A stretch of DNA of 32,406 nt from an archaeon (GCA_024275755.1 JAJRYN010000095.1:1-32406), one strand, 5' to 3'. Numbered from the stretch's first letter, positions 15,755 through 23,843 are shown. The notes: generated by a model from the letters alone, not told the origin. Numbers and translations: made by a program.

Positions 15755-16555
15755 ATGGAAGGAGAGTTGTTAGAAAAAGCAAAAGAAACGATGGCAAAGG
15801 AGCCAGCACTTTTAAAGTTAAGTGGAAAAATAATGGTGGCAGGCGATACGCATGGTGATGTAATTATAACAAAACAAATAGTGAAAAAATTTTTTGACGA
15901 AAAATATGAGTATCTTATATTTCTAGGAGATTATATAGATAGAGCGCCTCCTGATGTCGGCTCTTCTCTACCAAACATAAACTTTTTGCTGGAAGCGAAA
16001 ATTAAACACCCTAATAAAATTTATTTGCTTAAGGGGAATCATGAAACAAATTATGCTATTCCATGTTATCCTCATGATTTTGAATATGAAGCGGGACAGC
16101 TGTATAGAAATTATATTGAAATTTTTATGGAAATGCCCTTGGCAGCTATACTTAATAATGCTTTTGCTGCTCATGGGGGATTCCCGATTAAAAGGAGCAT
16201 ATATGAAATTGATAAAAACGATGTTGAAGTCATAGAAGAAATAACATGGAGTGATGTGGCTATCTCGCCATTATATAGAGGAGCAGGCCATAAATTTGGG
16301 AAAAAGGAATTAAATGAATTTCTGGATAAAATAAAAGCAAAAGCATTTGTGAGAGGACACGATTATAATATGAATGGCATGGTTGTATATGAAAAATGCC
16401 TTACTATATTTTCTTCCCGTTTATACAAAGATATGGGAAATAGAGGGGTCCTTATAGCGAAAATTGATGGAAATATTGAAAGCATAAAAGATATCGAAAT
16501 AGAGGATTTTTCTAGTGGAGAGTGGAGAAAATATAAGATAAAGTATATTCATTAG
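15755..16555 (+). CDS. PPP-family serine/threonine protein phosphatase (266 aa)
   Basis: All metal-binding signatures of the PPP phosphatases are present in order: GDTHG (30-34), GDYIDR (58-63), GNHE (94-97), an HGG motif (AAHGGFP) near 146 and RGHD (near 203). The length matches compact archaeal PP1-arch enzymes. It hydrolyses phosphoserine/phosphothreonine with a two-metal centre, in the cytoplasm. It stands alone on the + strand, divergent from a glycosyltransferase operon through a very short promoter region. No partner kinase is visible in this window. A role in regulating surface-glycan genes is possible from position only. Confidence 0.9.
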   Translation: MEGELLEKAKETMAKEPALLKLSGKIMVAGDTHGDVIITKQIVKKFFDEKYEYLIFLGDYIDRAPPDVGSSLPNINFLLEAKIKHPNKIYLLKGNHETNYAIPCYPHDFEYEAGQLYRNYIEIFMEMPLAAILNNAFAAHGGFPIKRSIYEIDKNDVEVIEEITWSDVAISPLYRGAGHKFGKKELNEFLDKIKAKAFVRGHDYNMNGMVVYEKCLTIFSSRLYKDMGNRGVLIAKIDGNIESIKDIEIEDFSSGEWRKYKIKYIH

Positions 16556-16593
16556 GGACAACGTGATTAATTTCTGTTAACAGCAGCATCTCT

Positions 16594-16686
16594 TTATGTA
16601 TGGTAAAATATAACTATAAAACCAGATAATATCATGAATAGCACGATGAGTATTGCTATAAGCCGCATTAACCATTCTCTTTTCAT
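16594..16686 (-). CDS. Small single-helix membrane peptide coupled to valS (30 aa)
   Basis: The start ATG at 16686 overlaps the valS stop as ATGA, and the frame runs 30 codons to TAA at 16594. The peptide begins MKREWLMR and is followed by a continuous ~20-residue hydrophobic helix (LIAILIVLFMILSGFIVIFY) ending in HT: a positively charged inside end and one membrane span. Coupled starts of this kind are usual for real genes here. Nothing else explains the bases between valS and the convergent phosphatase gene. Function unknown; it could be a membrane micro-protein or a chance frame. Confidence 0.5.
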   Translation of the reverse strand: MKREWLMRLIAILIVLFMILSGFIVIFYHT

Positions 16687-19295
16687 TTTTCTACCAATAT
16701 AAACATACCTTTCGCTTTTATTAGATTTTCTTTTGCCTCTTCCACTATTTCAACAAATTCTTTGTCTATCTTTACTTCTTTGCCGCCTATCATAAGGGTG
16801 TGGTATCCTTTTTCTTCTATCTCTTTTGCAATTGTCTCTCCATTCTTCTTTATCTCTTCAATTATTATTTTGCTTTTGTCTCTGAAATGAGGGCCTATTT
16901 TGTTATATAGAGGTACTGCAATCTTTTTTGCCACCGGCTTTTCCTCTGAAACAACAATTTCGCTTACCTTCAGAGTGCCAGCAATAACATCTTTCCCATC
17001 TATTTCACCATAAACAATTATCTTTGAGATTGGTGCGTTCAACGCCATTCCTTGCTTGCTCTTCCAGTCTCTTATCCTAGCAATCACTTCTTTTATCACC
17101 TCTCCTTTTTTCTCCGCTTTTTCATCCATTAAGATTGGCTCAGGCCATTTGGAAAGATGTATGCTTTCATCACCTTCAAATTTTTTGTAAAATTGATGAT
17201 ATATTTCTTCGGTTATAAATGGCAGGAACGGAGCAAATAGCTTTGTCATGCCCAGACCAATGGTGTATAGAGTATATAAAGCTGCTTTGTCATCTTTTTC
17301 ATAAATTCTATGCTTGGTCATTTCCACATAATGATCAGCAAACTCATGCCATAAGAAATATTCCGCCTCTTTCATTGCACTTGAATATTCAAATTTATTC
17401 ATATGTTCTGTAACTTTCTTTACAACCTTGCTATATAAACTCAAAATCCATTTATCTACAACATGCAATTCAGTTTCTTCTGGCTTTTCTTTAATAACAC
17501 TTCCTATAAATTTCTCGACATTCCATAGCTTGTTCATCAATCTTATTCCTCTAACAAGATCCTTAAATCGGAAAGGATTGTCCTCGCCAAGCTTGCAAGT
17601 TGCTGCATAATAGCGGAGAGCATCAGTTCCATATTCCCCAATTATTTCTAAAGGATCCACCACATTACCCAAAGAAGTATGCATTGGTTTTCCATCAGGT
17701 GCAAGAATAAAGCCATCTATCATTACTTCCTCAAATGGTTTTTCATCTGTAATAAGGAAACATCGCAAGATTGTATAGAAGGCCCAAGTCCTTATTATGT
17801 CATGGGCTTGAGGACGCAGAGACATCGGATATAATTTTTTGAATATCTCTTCATCCCTCTCCCAAAAAGTATTATATAGAGGAGTGATTGAGGAATCCAT
17901 CCATGTATCAAAAACATCTTCACACCCTTTTAATTTACCGCCGCATTTTGGGCATTTCTCAACAGGTGGCTTATCAACTGTAGGATCCACATAACATTGC
18001 TCCTCTTCTGCTAATACAACTTCCTTGCAATCTTCGCATTCCCATAAAGGTATAGGGGTGGCGAAATAACGCTGCCTTGAAATCACCCAATCCCATTTTA
18101 AGGAATTAACCCATTCCTCTAACCTTTTGAACATATATTCTGGATACCATTTCATACTTTTTGCAACCTCTAAAATTTTTTCCTTAAATGGTAAAATTTT
18201 CAAGAACCACTGCTCTGCTTGGATAAATTCTATAGGTGTTTTGCATCTCCAGCAGATACCAACGCTTTGCTCAATTTCTTCCTGGCTCGTTAGATATCCT
18301 TCTTTCTTCAAATCTTCTATTATTGCTTTTCTTGCCTCCTCCACCTTCATCCCGGCATATTTTCCAGCAAGCTCATTCATTGTTCCATCTTCGTTTATGC
18401 ATATTTCTATAGGCAAATCGTATTTCATCACCCATTCCAAGTCTTCTTTATCACCTATAGTACAAACCATAACAATGCCTGTACCGAATTCTGGGTCTAC
18501 ACTTTCATCTTCAATAATTTTTACTTTTTTATCATATAGAGGGACAATAACCTCTTTACCAACCAGAAAGGCAGCCCTCTCATCATCTGGATGAATGGCA
18601 ACAACCTGACATGTTGAGAGCATTTCTGGACGAGTTGTAGCTATTTCAATATAACTTCCCTTTTCATCCTTTTTTATTCCTCGGCCTTCCACATTTTCTG
18701 CAAGATAAAATTTTATTGTATTCAGCAATGTTTTCCTTTCTGTATGCTCTATTTCTGCATCTGCCATCGCCGTCATACAACGAGGACACCAGTTGACAGG
18801 AAACTTTCCCTTGTAAATATATCCTTTCTTATAAAGACGTATGAAAGAAATTTGGGTGAGGCGACGATAATATTCAGCATCCGTTCTGTAAAAAACGCTG
18901 TCATCCATGGATTCGCCCAGAATAATAAATTGATGTATCATTTCCTTTATATTTTCATCTGCAAATTGCTTACATAATTTAACGAATTCGTGTCTATCTA
19001 TATCTTTCCTAGTTATGCCATACTTTCTTTCCACCCTCTCTTCAATAGGAATTCCGTTTACGTCAAAACATAAAGGAAAGAAAACATTGTAGCCACACAT
19101 TCTTTTATATCTCGCAATAAAATCAATATGAGTATAATGCACTGCATGCCCAATATGGAGTGCTCCAGAGGCATAACGAGGAGGATTATCTATGGAATAT
19201 ACAGGCTGCCTATTTCTATCAAATTTATAAATTTTTGATTCCTGCCATCTTTTCTGCCATTTTTTCTCGATTTCCTTTGCGTTATAAGCGCTCAT
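16683..19295 (-). CDS. valS: Valyl-tRNA synthetase (870 aa) with altered KMSKS loop
   Basis: Class I synthetase of ValRS type. Seen in order: HIGH (47-50), zinc-type CPRC, the editing domain (ATTRPEMLSTCQVVAIHPDDER, DPEFGTGIVMVCTIGDKEDLEW), CWRCKTPIE, DWVISRQRYFATPIP, a zinc knuckle (CEDC...CPKCGG), DVFDTWMDSS, then the catalytic loop and the anticodon-binding helical domain (LMNKLWNVEKF, FLWHEFADHYVEM). It attaches valine to tRNA-Val. The KMSKS motif reads PMHTS (537-541, in GKPMHTSLGN), so both lysines are lost; everything else looks intact. The start is leaderless: TATA (ATTTATAAG, - strand, 19318-19326) is centred ~27 bases upstream. Its promoter stands back to back with the hflX promoter. 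Confidence 0.95.
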   Translation of the reverse strand: MSAYNAKEIEKKWQKRWQESKIYKFDRNRQPVYSIDNPPRYASGALHIGHAVHYTHIDFIARYKRMCGYNVFFPLCFDVNGIPIEERVERKYGITRKDIDRHEFVKLCKQFADENIKEMIHQFIILGESMDDSVFYRTDAEYYRRLTQISFIRLYKKGYIYKGKFPVNWCPRCMTAMADAEIEHTERKTLLNTIKFYLAENVEGRGIKKDEKGSYIEIATTRPEMLSTCQVVAIHPDDERAAFLVGKEVIVPLYDKKVKIIEDESVDPEFGTGIVMVCTIGDKEDLEWVMKYDLPIEICINEDGTMNELAGKYAGMKVEEARKAIIEDLKKEGYLTSQEEIEQSVGICWRCKTPIEFIQAEQWFLKILPFKEKILEVAKSMKWYPEYMFKRLEEWVNSLKWDWVISRQRYFATPIPLWECEDCKEVVLAEEEQCYVDPTVDKPPVEKCPKCGGKLKGCEDVFDTWMDSSITPLYNTFWERDEEIFKKLYPMSLRPQAHDIIRTWAFYTILRCFLITDEKPFEEVMIDGFILAPDGKPMHTSLGNVVDPLEIIGEYGTDALRYYAATCKLGEDNPFRFKDLVRGIRLMNKLWNVEKFIGSVIKEKPEETELHVVDKWILSLYSKVVKKVTEHMNKFEYSSAMKEAEYFLWHEFADHYVEMTKHRIYEKDDKAALYTLYTIGLGMTKLFAPFLPFITEEIYHQFYKKFEGDESIHLSKWPEPILMDEKAEKKGEVIKEVIARIRDWKSKQGMALNAPISKIIVYGEIDGKDVIAGTLKVSEIVVSEEKPVAKKIAVPLYNKIGPHFRDKSKIIIEEIKKNGETIAKEIEEKGYHTLMIGGKEVKIDKEFVEIVEEAKENLIKAKGMFILVEK

Positions 19296-19317
19296 TTTCT
19301 TCTGAAGTATATTATTG

Positions 19318-19326
19318 CTTATAAAT
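19318..19326 (-). promoter_or_regulatory. TATA box of valS
   Basis: ATTTATAAG on the - strand is centred ~27 bases before the valS ATG at 19295, consistent with a leaderless transcript. It is only 12 bases from the edge of the 42-bp repeat that forms the divergent hflX promoter. Confidence 0.6.
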
Positions 19327-19337
19327 TTGTTGGATAA

Positions 19338-19379
19338 TTAACCCACCCCCCTTTATTTCCACTGGAAAGTTTATATGGG
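19338..19379 (+). repeat. 42-bp inverted repeat, copy 1: promoter/operator of hflX
   Basis: A 42-base sequence identical, base for base, to the reverse complement of 23802-23843. From 5' to 3' it contains TTAACCCACCCCCC, the 13-base dyad TTTCCACTGGAAA (19356-19368), and the TATA box TTTATATG (19370-19377) followed by GG. The TATA centre is ~23 bases before the hflX GTG at 19397, so transcription should start at or very near the start codon. The dyad covers the position expected for the BRE, where a bound regulator would block TFB. The identity stops just after the TATA box; the sequences on both sides are unrelated. Confidence 0.9.
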
Positions 19380-19396
19380 AGCAAGATATTAAAAAT

Positions 19397-20638
19397 GTGG
19401 ATGGAATAATTCTTTCGATAAAAAAAGATACAAAAGAGCTTAGAGAGCTGGTGAAATCTCTAGGACATGAAGTAAAAAAAGAATTTATACAGATTAGAGA
19501 AAAGCCTACACCATACTATATAGGAAAAGGAAAAATTGAAGAAATTAAAGAATATGTCGAGGAAAAAAATATAGAGGTCGCATTTGTAAATGATGCTCTA
19601 CGTCCTTCCCAGTGGTTTAACTTGGAAAAGTACCTGAATATTCCTATCTATGATAGGATAAGAGTGATTCTTGAAATATTTGCCGATAGAGCAAAAAGAA
19701 AGGAGGCGCAATTACAGGTTAAGCTGGCAAAACTCAGATACGAGAAACCGTTTGTAAGAGAGCTTTTCCATCGCGTAAAAGAAGGGGAGCGCCCCGGATT
19801 TTTAGGAGGAGGGGAGTATGTAGTGGCAGATTACTATGAAATGATAAAAAAACAGATGAGAAAGATAAGGGAAGAACTGAAAAAAATTGAAAAGGAGAGG
19901 GAGATAAGAAGAAGTAAAAGAAAGGAGTGGGGTTTTTATTTAGTTTCAATAGCAGGATATGCCAATGCAGGAAAAAGCTCATTACTTAATTATCTTACAG
20001 GAGAAAAAGTAGTTGTCGAGGAAAGGGTTTTTTCTACACTTTCAACAAAAACAAGTAAATTAAAGATTAAAGGAGATATTCCTTTGCTTTTTACAGATAC
20101 TGTAGGATTTATCAAGGATTTGCCACACTGGATGATAGATGCTTTTCATTCGACGCTGGAAGAGATTTATCTGGCTGATGTAGTGATATTATTAATAGAT
20201 GCGAGTGAAAAATTAGATGAAATGAGAGAGAAGGCCTTTACTTCATTAAAAGAAATTTATGGGTTGAAAGAAAAGCCAAATGTAGTTGTCGCTCTAAATA
20301 AAGTGGATTTATTGAAAAAAGAGGAAGTAGAGATAAAGAAAAAGGAGATGGAAAAATTACTAGGATATAAATGCATTCCAATATCTGCAAAAACTGGGGA
20401 AAATGTTGACATGCTTTTACAAGAAATTTATAATGTTTTACCAGTACCTTCAAAATTAGAAATTAAACTTCCTATAGATAATAATAAAGAAATAATTGGA
20501 TGGATAGAAAAAAATGCGAATATTTTGGAGTGGAATTTAGATGGTTGTCTGAAAATAAAAATAAAGTGCAGTGAGAGATTAAAAGAAAAGATAATAGGAA
20601 GATGTAAGAAGGCTGGAGGAGAGGTAAGAGTGATATGA
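19397..20638 (+). CDS. hflX: HflX-family ribosome-associated GTPase (413 aa)
   Basis: The N-terminal HflX domain shows TPYYIGKGKIEEI, VFVND-type ALRPSQWFNLEK, YDRIRVILEIFADRAKRKEAQLQVKLAKL and the Gly-rich ERPGFLGGGEY, followed by a coiled-coil linker (KQMRKIREELKKIEKEREIRR). The GTPase domain has G1 GYANAGKS (~187-194), FSTLSTKT, G3 DTVGF, G4 NKVD and G5 SAKTGE. A ~60-residue C-terminal domain follows. HflX binds the 50S subunit and rescues or splits stalled ribosomes. The start is GTG at 19397, chosen because it fits both the HflX N-terminus and the TATA spacing. It heads a transcript with a DUF357 gene whose start overlaps its stop (ATGA). Confidence 0.93.
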   Translation: MDGIILSIKKDTKELRELVKSLGHEVKKEFIQIREKPTPYYIGKGKIEEIKEYVEEKNIEVAFVNDALRPSQWFNLEKYLNIPIYDRIRVILEIFADRAKRKEAQLQVKLAKLRYEKPFVRELFHRVKEGERPGFLGGGEYVVADYYEMIKKQMRKIREELKKIEKEREIRRSKRKEWGFYLVSIAGYANAGKSSLLNYLTGEKVVVEERVFSTLSTKTSKLKIKGDIPLLFTDTVGFIKDLPHWMIDAFHSTLEEIYLADVVILLIDASEKLDEMREKAFTSLKEIYGLKEKPNVVVALNKVDLLKKEEVEIKKKEMEKLLGYKCIPISAKTGENVDMLLQEIYNVLPVPSKLEIKLPIDNNKEIIGWIEKNANILEWNLDGCLKIKIKCSERLKEKIIGRCKKAGGEVRVI

Positions 20639-20844
20639 ATATGGAAGAAAGAATAAAAAAAGATATTGAGCTATTCGAAAAAAATTGTAAAGAAATAGAA
20701 GATATGGAAATCTTAGAGATGGCAAAAAGATATTATGAAGATGCAAAATATTATTTTTCTAAAGGAGATTTTTTCACATCTTTTGGTTGTATAAATTATG
20801 CCCATGGTTTGATAGATGCTATAAGAATGAAGAAAGAAAAATAA
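20635..20844 (+). CDS. DUF357-family small protein (69 aa)
   Basis: Two predicted helices with the family signature RYYEDAKYYFSKGDFFTSFGCINYAHGLIDAIRM (written here as RYYEDAKYYFSKGDF and INYAHGLIDAIRM), matching archaeal DUF357 proteins, which are of similar length and HEPN-like in shape. Function is not established for the family. Its ATG overlaps the hflX stop (ATGA), so it is translated with HflX and may work with it or with another nucleic-acid process. No catalytic residues are apparent. Confidence 0.85.
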   Translation: MNMEERIKKDIELFEKNCKEIEDMEILEMAKRYYEDAKYYFSKGDFFTSFGCINYAHGLIDAIRMKKEK

Positions 20845-20859
20845 AAGTCATGAAAAGGT

Positions 20860-20869
20860 TTTAATTATT
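20860..20869 (+). promoter_or_regulatory. TATA-like box of hypB
   Basis: TTTTAATTATT is centred ~24 bases before the hypB ATG at 20887 and lies in the 42-base gap after the DUF357 gene. It suggests a separate leaderless transcript for hypB and the TraB-family gene. Confidence 0.45.
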
Positions 20870-20886
20870 AATTTGTTTAATCAAAC

Positions 20887-21525
20887 ATGCATAAGATAGA
20901 TCTACAAATAGGGAAGGACATATACGAGGCAAATAGGAAAATTGCTGCAGAAATAAGAAAAATGCTTGATGAAAGAGGAATAATGGCTATAGATTTCATG
21001 GGCTCAATCGGCTCTGGAAAAACGTTAATTATTGAAAAACTTATAGAACTTTTAAAGGATAAAAAAATCGGAGTGATAGTTGGAGATGTAACCGGTGATG
21101 ATGATTATAAAAGGATAAAAAAATATGGAGTGCCGGTGGTTAATGTAAATACTGGTAAGGAATGCCATTTAGATGCCCACTTAATTGAGCACGCAATTGA
21201 GGAAATGGACTTGGACAGTATCGATATCTTATTTATTGAAAATATTGGTAATCTTGTCTGCCCTGCAGATTTTGAATTGGGAACCCACAAAAGAGGAGTT
21301 GTAATTTCTGTTACTGAAGGGGATGATATGGTGAGAAAGCACCCGCTTATATTCCAGATATCCGATTTCATTGTAATAAATAAAATAGATTTGTTGCCCT
21401 ACATGAATGTTAATATTGATAAGGTATTAGAAGATATTAAGAAAATAGCGCCGAAAGAGGTTTTTTTAACAGATGCTAGAAGTGGAAAAGGAATAAAAGA
21501 GCTTGCAGAATGGCTGCTGAATTAA
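20887..21525 (+). CDS. hypB: HypB, nickel-incorporation GTPase (212 aa)
   Basis: SIMIBI-class GTPase with P-loop GSIGSGKT (39-46), GDVTGDDD (66-73), the metal-site segment GKECHLDAHL (90-99, with Cys93 and His94), the switch motif ENIGNLVCP (118-126, with Cys125) and NKID. These are HypB hallmarks. It delivers nickel to [NiFe] hydrogenase with HypA. The N-terminus lacks the His-rich nickel-storage stretch found in some bacteria. No other hyp or hydrogenase genes are in this window, so it is an orphan here; hypA and hydrogenase genes should be elsewhere in the genome. The downstream TraB-family gene overlaps its end by 16 bases. Confidence 0.93.
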   Translation: MHKIDLQIGKDIYEANRKIAAEIRKMLDERGIMAIDFMGSIGSGKTLIIEKLIELLKDKKIGVIVGDVTGDDDYKRIKKYGVPVVNVNTGKECHLDAHLIEHAIEEMDLDSIDILFIENIGNLVCPADFELGTHKRGVVISVTEGDDMVRKHPLIFQISDFIVINKIDLLPYMNVNIDKVLEDIKKIAPKEVFLTDARSGKGIKELAEWLLN

Positions 21526-22166
21526 TTTTGATTGGGGTGGGGCATGTTTTTGACATTAGAGATAAAATAGAAGAGATTATAGAAAAAGAAGTACCAGATG
21601 CCATTGCTTTAGAGCTTGATAAAGAAAGGGCGTTTGCTCTGCAATCCAGCAGGAGAGGGAGAAAATATCCTAATTTTTTATATTCTCTTCTCGCAAAATT
21701 ACAGGAGAATATTGCCAAAAAATTTGGAAATGCTGCCGGTAGTGAAATGATGGTAGCCATGAAGAAGGCGAAAGAATTGGAAATACCTGTATTTTATATC
21801 GACATAAATGCTGAAAAAATAATAAAGCAATTATGGCAAAATCTTTCGTTAAGAAAGAAGATATCTATCTTATTTTCTATCTTCCTTTCCTTATTTATGA
21901 GAAAAGAGAGGATAGAAAGAGAAGTAGAAAAATTTCAGGAAGATGTAGATTATTTTATGAAAAAAATGGAAGAAAATTTTCCAGAAATAAAAAAGGTGTT
22001 AATTGATAAAAGAAATTGGCATATGGCCAAAAGATTGGAGGAAATACTAAAAGAGAATGGCAAAGTAATAGCTATTGTAGGGGAGGGACATATACAAGGT
22101 TTAGAGAATCTGTTGGAGAAAGAAGAAATAAAATTGAAAATAATACACCTAAAAGACCTTATATAA
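21510..22166 (+). CDS. TraB-family protein (218 aa), short form
   Basis: The TraB/PrgY/GumN-type fold is suggested by LIGVGHVFDIRD near the start, DAIALELDKERAFAL, DINAEKIIKQLW, DKRNWHMAKRLEEIL and IVGEGHIQGLENLL near the end, matching the paired GxxH and GEGH segments of this family. One hydrophobic stretch lies in the middle (ISILFSIFLSLFM). Archaeal TraB proteins are usually much longer, with a C-terminal membrane domain that is absent here. Members are putative metalloproteases or peptide-processing proteins; the function here is not known. It is co-translated with hypB and converges with the radical SAM gene, sharing 8 bases at the 3' ends. Confidence 0.8.
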   Translation: MAAELILIGVGHVFDIRDKIEEIIEKEVPDAIALELDKERAFALQSSRRGRKYPNFLYSLLAKLQENIAKKFGNAAGSEMMVAMKKAKELEIPVFYIDINAEKIIKQLWQNLSLRKKISILFSIFLSLFMRKERIEREVEKFQEDVDYFMKKMEENFPEIKKVLIDKRNWHMAKRLEEILKENGKVIAIVGEGHIQGLENLLEKEEIKLKIIHLKDLI

Positions 22167-23781
22167 TCCATTTTACTATTTCTTCTCTTACATCTTTTTC
22201 TTTTTCAAACAATTTCAATAAGTCTTTCTTTTCATTAAAAGGCCTGTTTCTAATTATTTTTGCTGCTCTCTTTTCCCCAATAAAAGGAATATTTTTCAAC
22301 ATATCAAGTGTCGCAACATTTATGTCGATCGGATATTCTAGAGCAGTAATACTTCTATAAGAATGATTGAGGACTTTGACATCTGTAAATCTATTCACTC
22401 TTGTTTTATATGGTAGACAAACAAGTATAGGGTAACTACCAATTTGTCTCCCAAAAGTTTTATTCCCGATATTTATTTCCAGATACACTTCTTTCAGCAC
22501 GGTTTCTTTCGGTAATAATTTTTCAAGCATTGGTTTATTTATTTCTTCATTAACTCTTCTTTTAAATCTCTTAAATAATTCTCTATTTATTCTTACTTTC
22601 CAACCCTTCAGGTTTGCCACTTGTCTTATATTTATTCTCCTTAATAAATAACCTTTTTCCAAAACCTTTTTCAAAAATCTGTAATTTTTTGCATAGGTTT
22701 CTTTACTCTCTCCTTTTAATCCATAGATTATGTTTATGCCTGGCAAAAAATGTGGCATACCATTTTCCCCTCTTTCTTTACCAACCTCATTTATTATTCT
22801 AACTGCATTCATTACCTGTTCAGGAGTTGAATTAAGATTATTCTCTTTAATTACTTTCTCGTCGGCGCTTTCCATACCAAATGCTGCCGTATTGCCAGGG
22901 GTACAATATTTTACTATCAACTCTGATATTTTTGTGCTTTCTTCTTCCCATTCTGATATCACTGCAGGGTTTACATTATCAATATGCAGCACCTTGGGCT
23001 TTAATTTCGCTATGCCTTCCAATAATCTTTTAATAGCATTTATATTGGGCTGGGGCGCCTCGCTCTTTCCTATTCCTTTTGCCTTATAAGAAAAGAAGCA
23101 TGACTGAGAACCTAATCTAAAATTGACTATGCCATTTTTCCTTAGTTCTTTAACCTCTTTTATAATATCTCTTTCATCTCTCATAAGAGGTTTCCCAAAA
23201 ATAGGTTCAACACAAAAAGAACAGCCACTGGTAAACCATCTTACGCATCCTCTATATGTTTCTATTTCTGCTATCAATGGTAAAGGATAGTCAGGATGTT
23301 GTTTGACAACTTCTGCCCCCAAAATACTCCATTTCTTCCATTCTTCCGCGCTCCTTTTTCTATGCTGGATCTTACCATTAAGAAAATCATATATAAAAGC
23401 GTCGCCATCTTCTATCGCTGCATACTCGACAAATTTATTACCATTTATTAAGCCCCTCCCTCCTCCACTTCCAAAGCCATATTTTGCAGCTGCTCCCACA
23501 AGAATTTTAATCCCTTTAAAATTTTCGCAAATTTCACAAAACTCTTTAAAAGAAATTGGCATCCCACGAAGATATCTCCCAGGAACAATAGCTCCAGCTA
23601 ATATTACAAGAACATCTCCTTTTATTTTTCTTCCTCGCCTCCACTCCTCTATAGTCATATACTCATAATTTTCCCCGGCATCCTTTATTGCACCGGCTAT
23701 GTAACGAGCATAAGGAGAAATATATGGGGGCACACCTAAGCATGCAGGTTCATCGACGAATCCATCTAATAATGTAAGCAT
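22159..23781 (-). CDS. Radical SAM protein with C-terminal helix-hairpin-helix (COG1031 type, 540 aa)
   Basis: The N-terminal Rossmann-like part has LLDGFVDEPACLGVPPYISPY and VLVILAGAIVPGRYLRG. The cysteine cluster reads RGCVRWFTSGCSFC (CX7CX2C, a non-standard spacing that this family shows), followed by TIM-barrel segments (FRLGSQSCFFSY, AAFGMESADEKVI, GINIIYGLKGES). A TRAM-like beta stretch follows (LEINIGNKTFGRQIGSYPILVCLP), and a helix-hairpin-helix ends the chain (INVATLDMLKNIPFIGEKRAAKII). The combination suggests a nucleic-acid-modifying radical SAM enzyme; its substrate is not known. The start is placed at ATG 23781 because it fits the family N-terminus and lies ~26 bases after the TATA box; an open start at 23847 would translate the promoter repeat. 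Confidence 0.85.
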   Translation of the reverse strand: MLTLLDGFVDEPACLGVPPYISPYARYIAGAIKDAGENYEYMTIEEWRRGRKIKGDVLVILAGAIVPGRYLRGMPISFKEFCEICENFKGIKILVGAAAKYGFGSGGGRGLINGNKFVEYAAIEDGDAFIYDFLNGKIQHRKRSAEEWKKWSILGAEVVKQHPDYPLPLIAEIETYRGCVRWFTSGCSFCVEPIFGKPLMRDERDIIKEVKELRKNGIVNFRLGSQSCFFSYKAKGIGKSEAPQPNINAIKRLLEGIAKLKPKVLHIDNVNPAVISEWEEESTKISELIVKYCTPGNTAAFGMESADEKVIKENNLNSTPEQVMNAVRIINEVGKERGENGMPHFLPGINIIYGLKGESKETYAKNYRFLKKVLEKGYLLRRINIRQVANLKGWKVRINRELFKRFKRRVNEEINKPMLEKLLPKETVLKEVYLEINIGNKTFGRQIGSYPILVCLPYKTRVNRFTDVKVLNHSYRSITALEYPIDINVATLDMLKNIPFIGEKRAAKIIRNRPFNEKKDLLKLFEKEKDVREEIVKWII

Positions 23782-23801
23782 CAATAAAACTAAACAACGC
23801 C

Positions 23802-23843
23802 CCCATATAAACTTTCCAGTGGAAATAAAGGGGGGTGGGTTAA
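23802..23843 (-). repeat. 42-bp inverted repeat, copy 2: promoter/operator of the radical SAM gene
   Basis: Read on the - strand this is identical over 42 bases to 19338-19379. It carries the same C-rich upstream block, the 13-base dyad TTTCCACTGGAAA and TATA box TTTATATG (23804-23811), whose centre is ~26 bases before ATG 23781. The first bases of the repeat overlap the stop codon of the DP1 gene. The two copies point toward each other and enclose hflX, DUF357, hypB, the TraB-family gene and the radical SAM gene. Confidence 0.9.
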
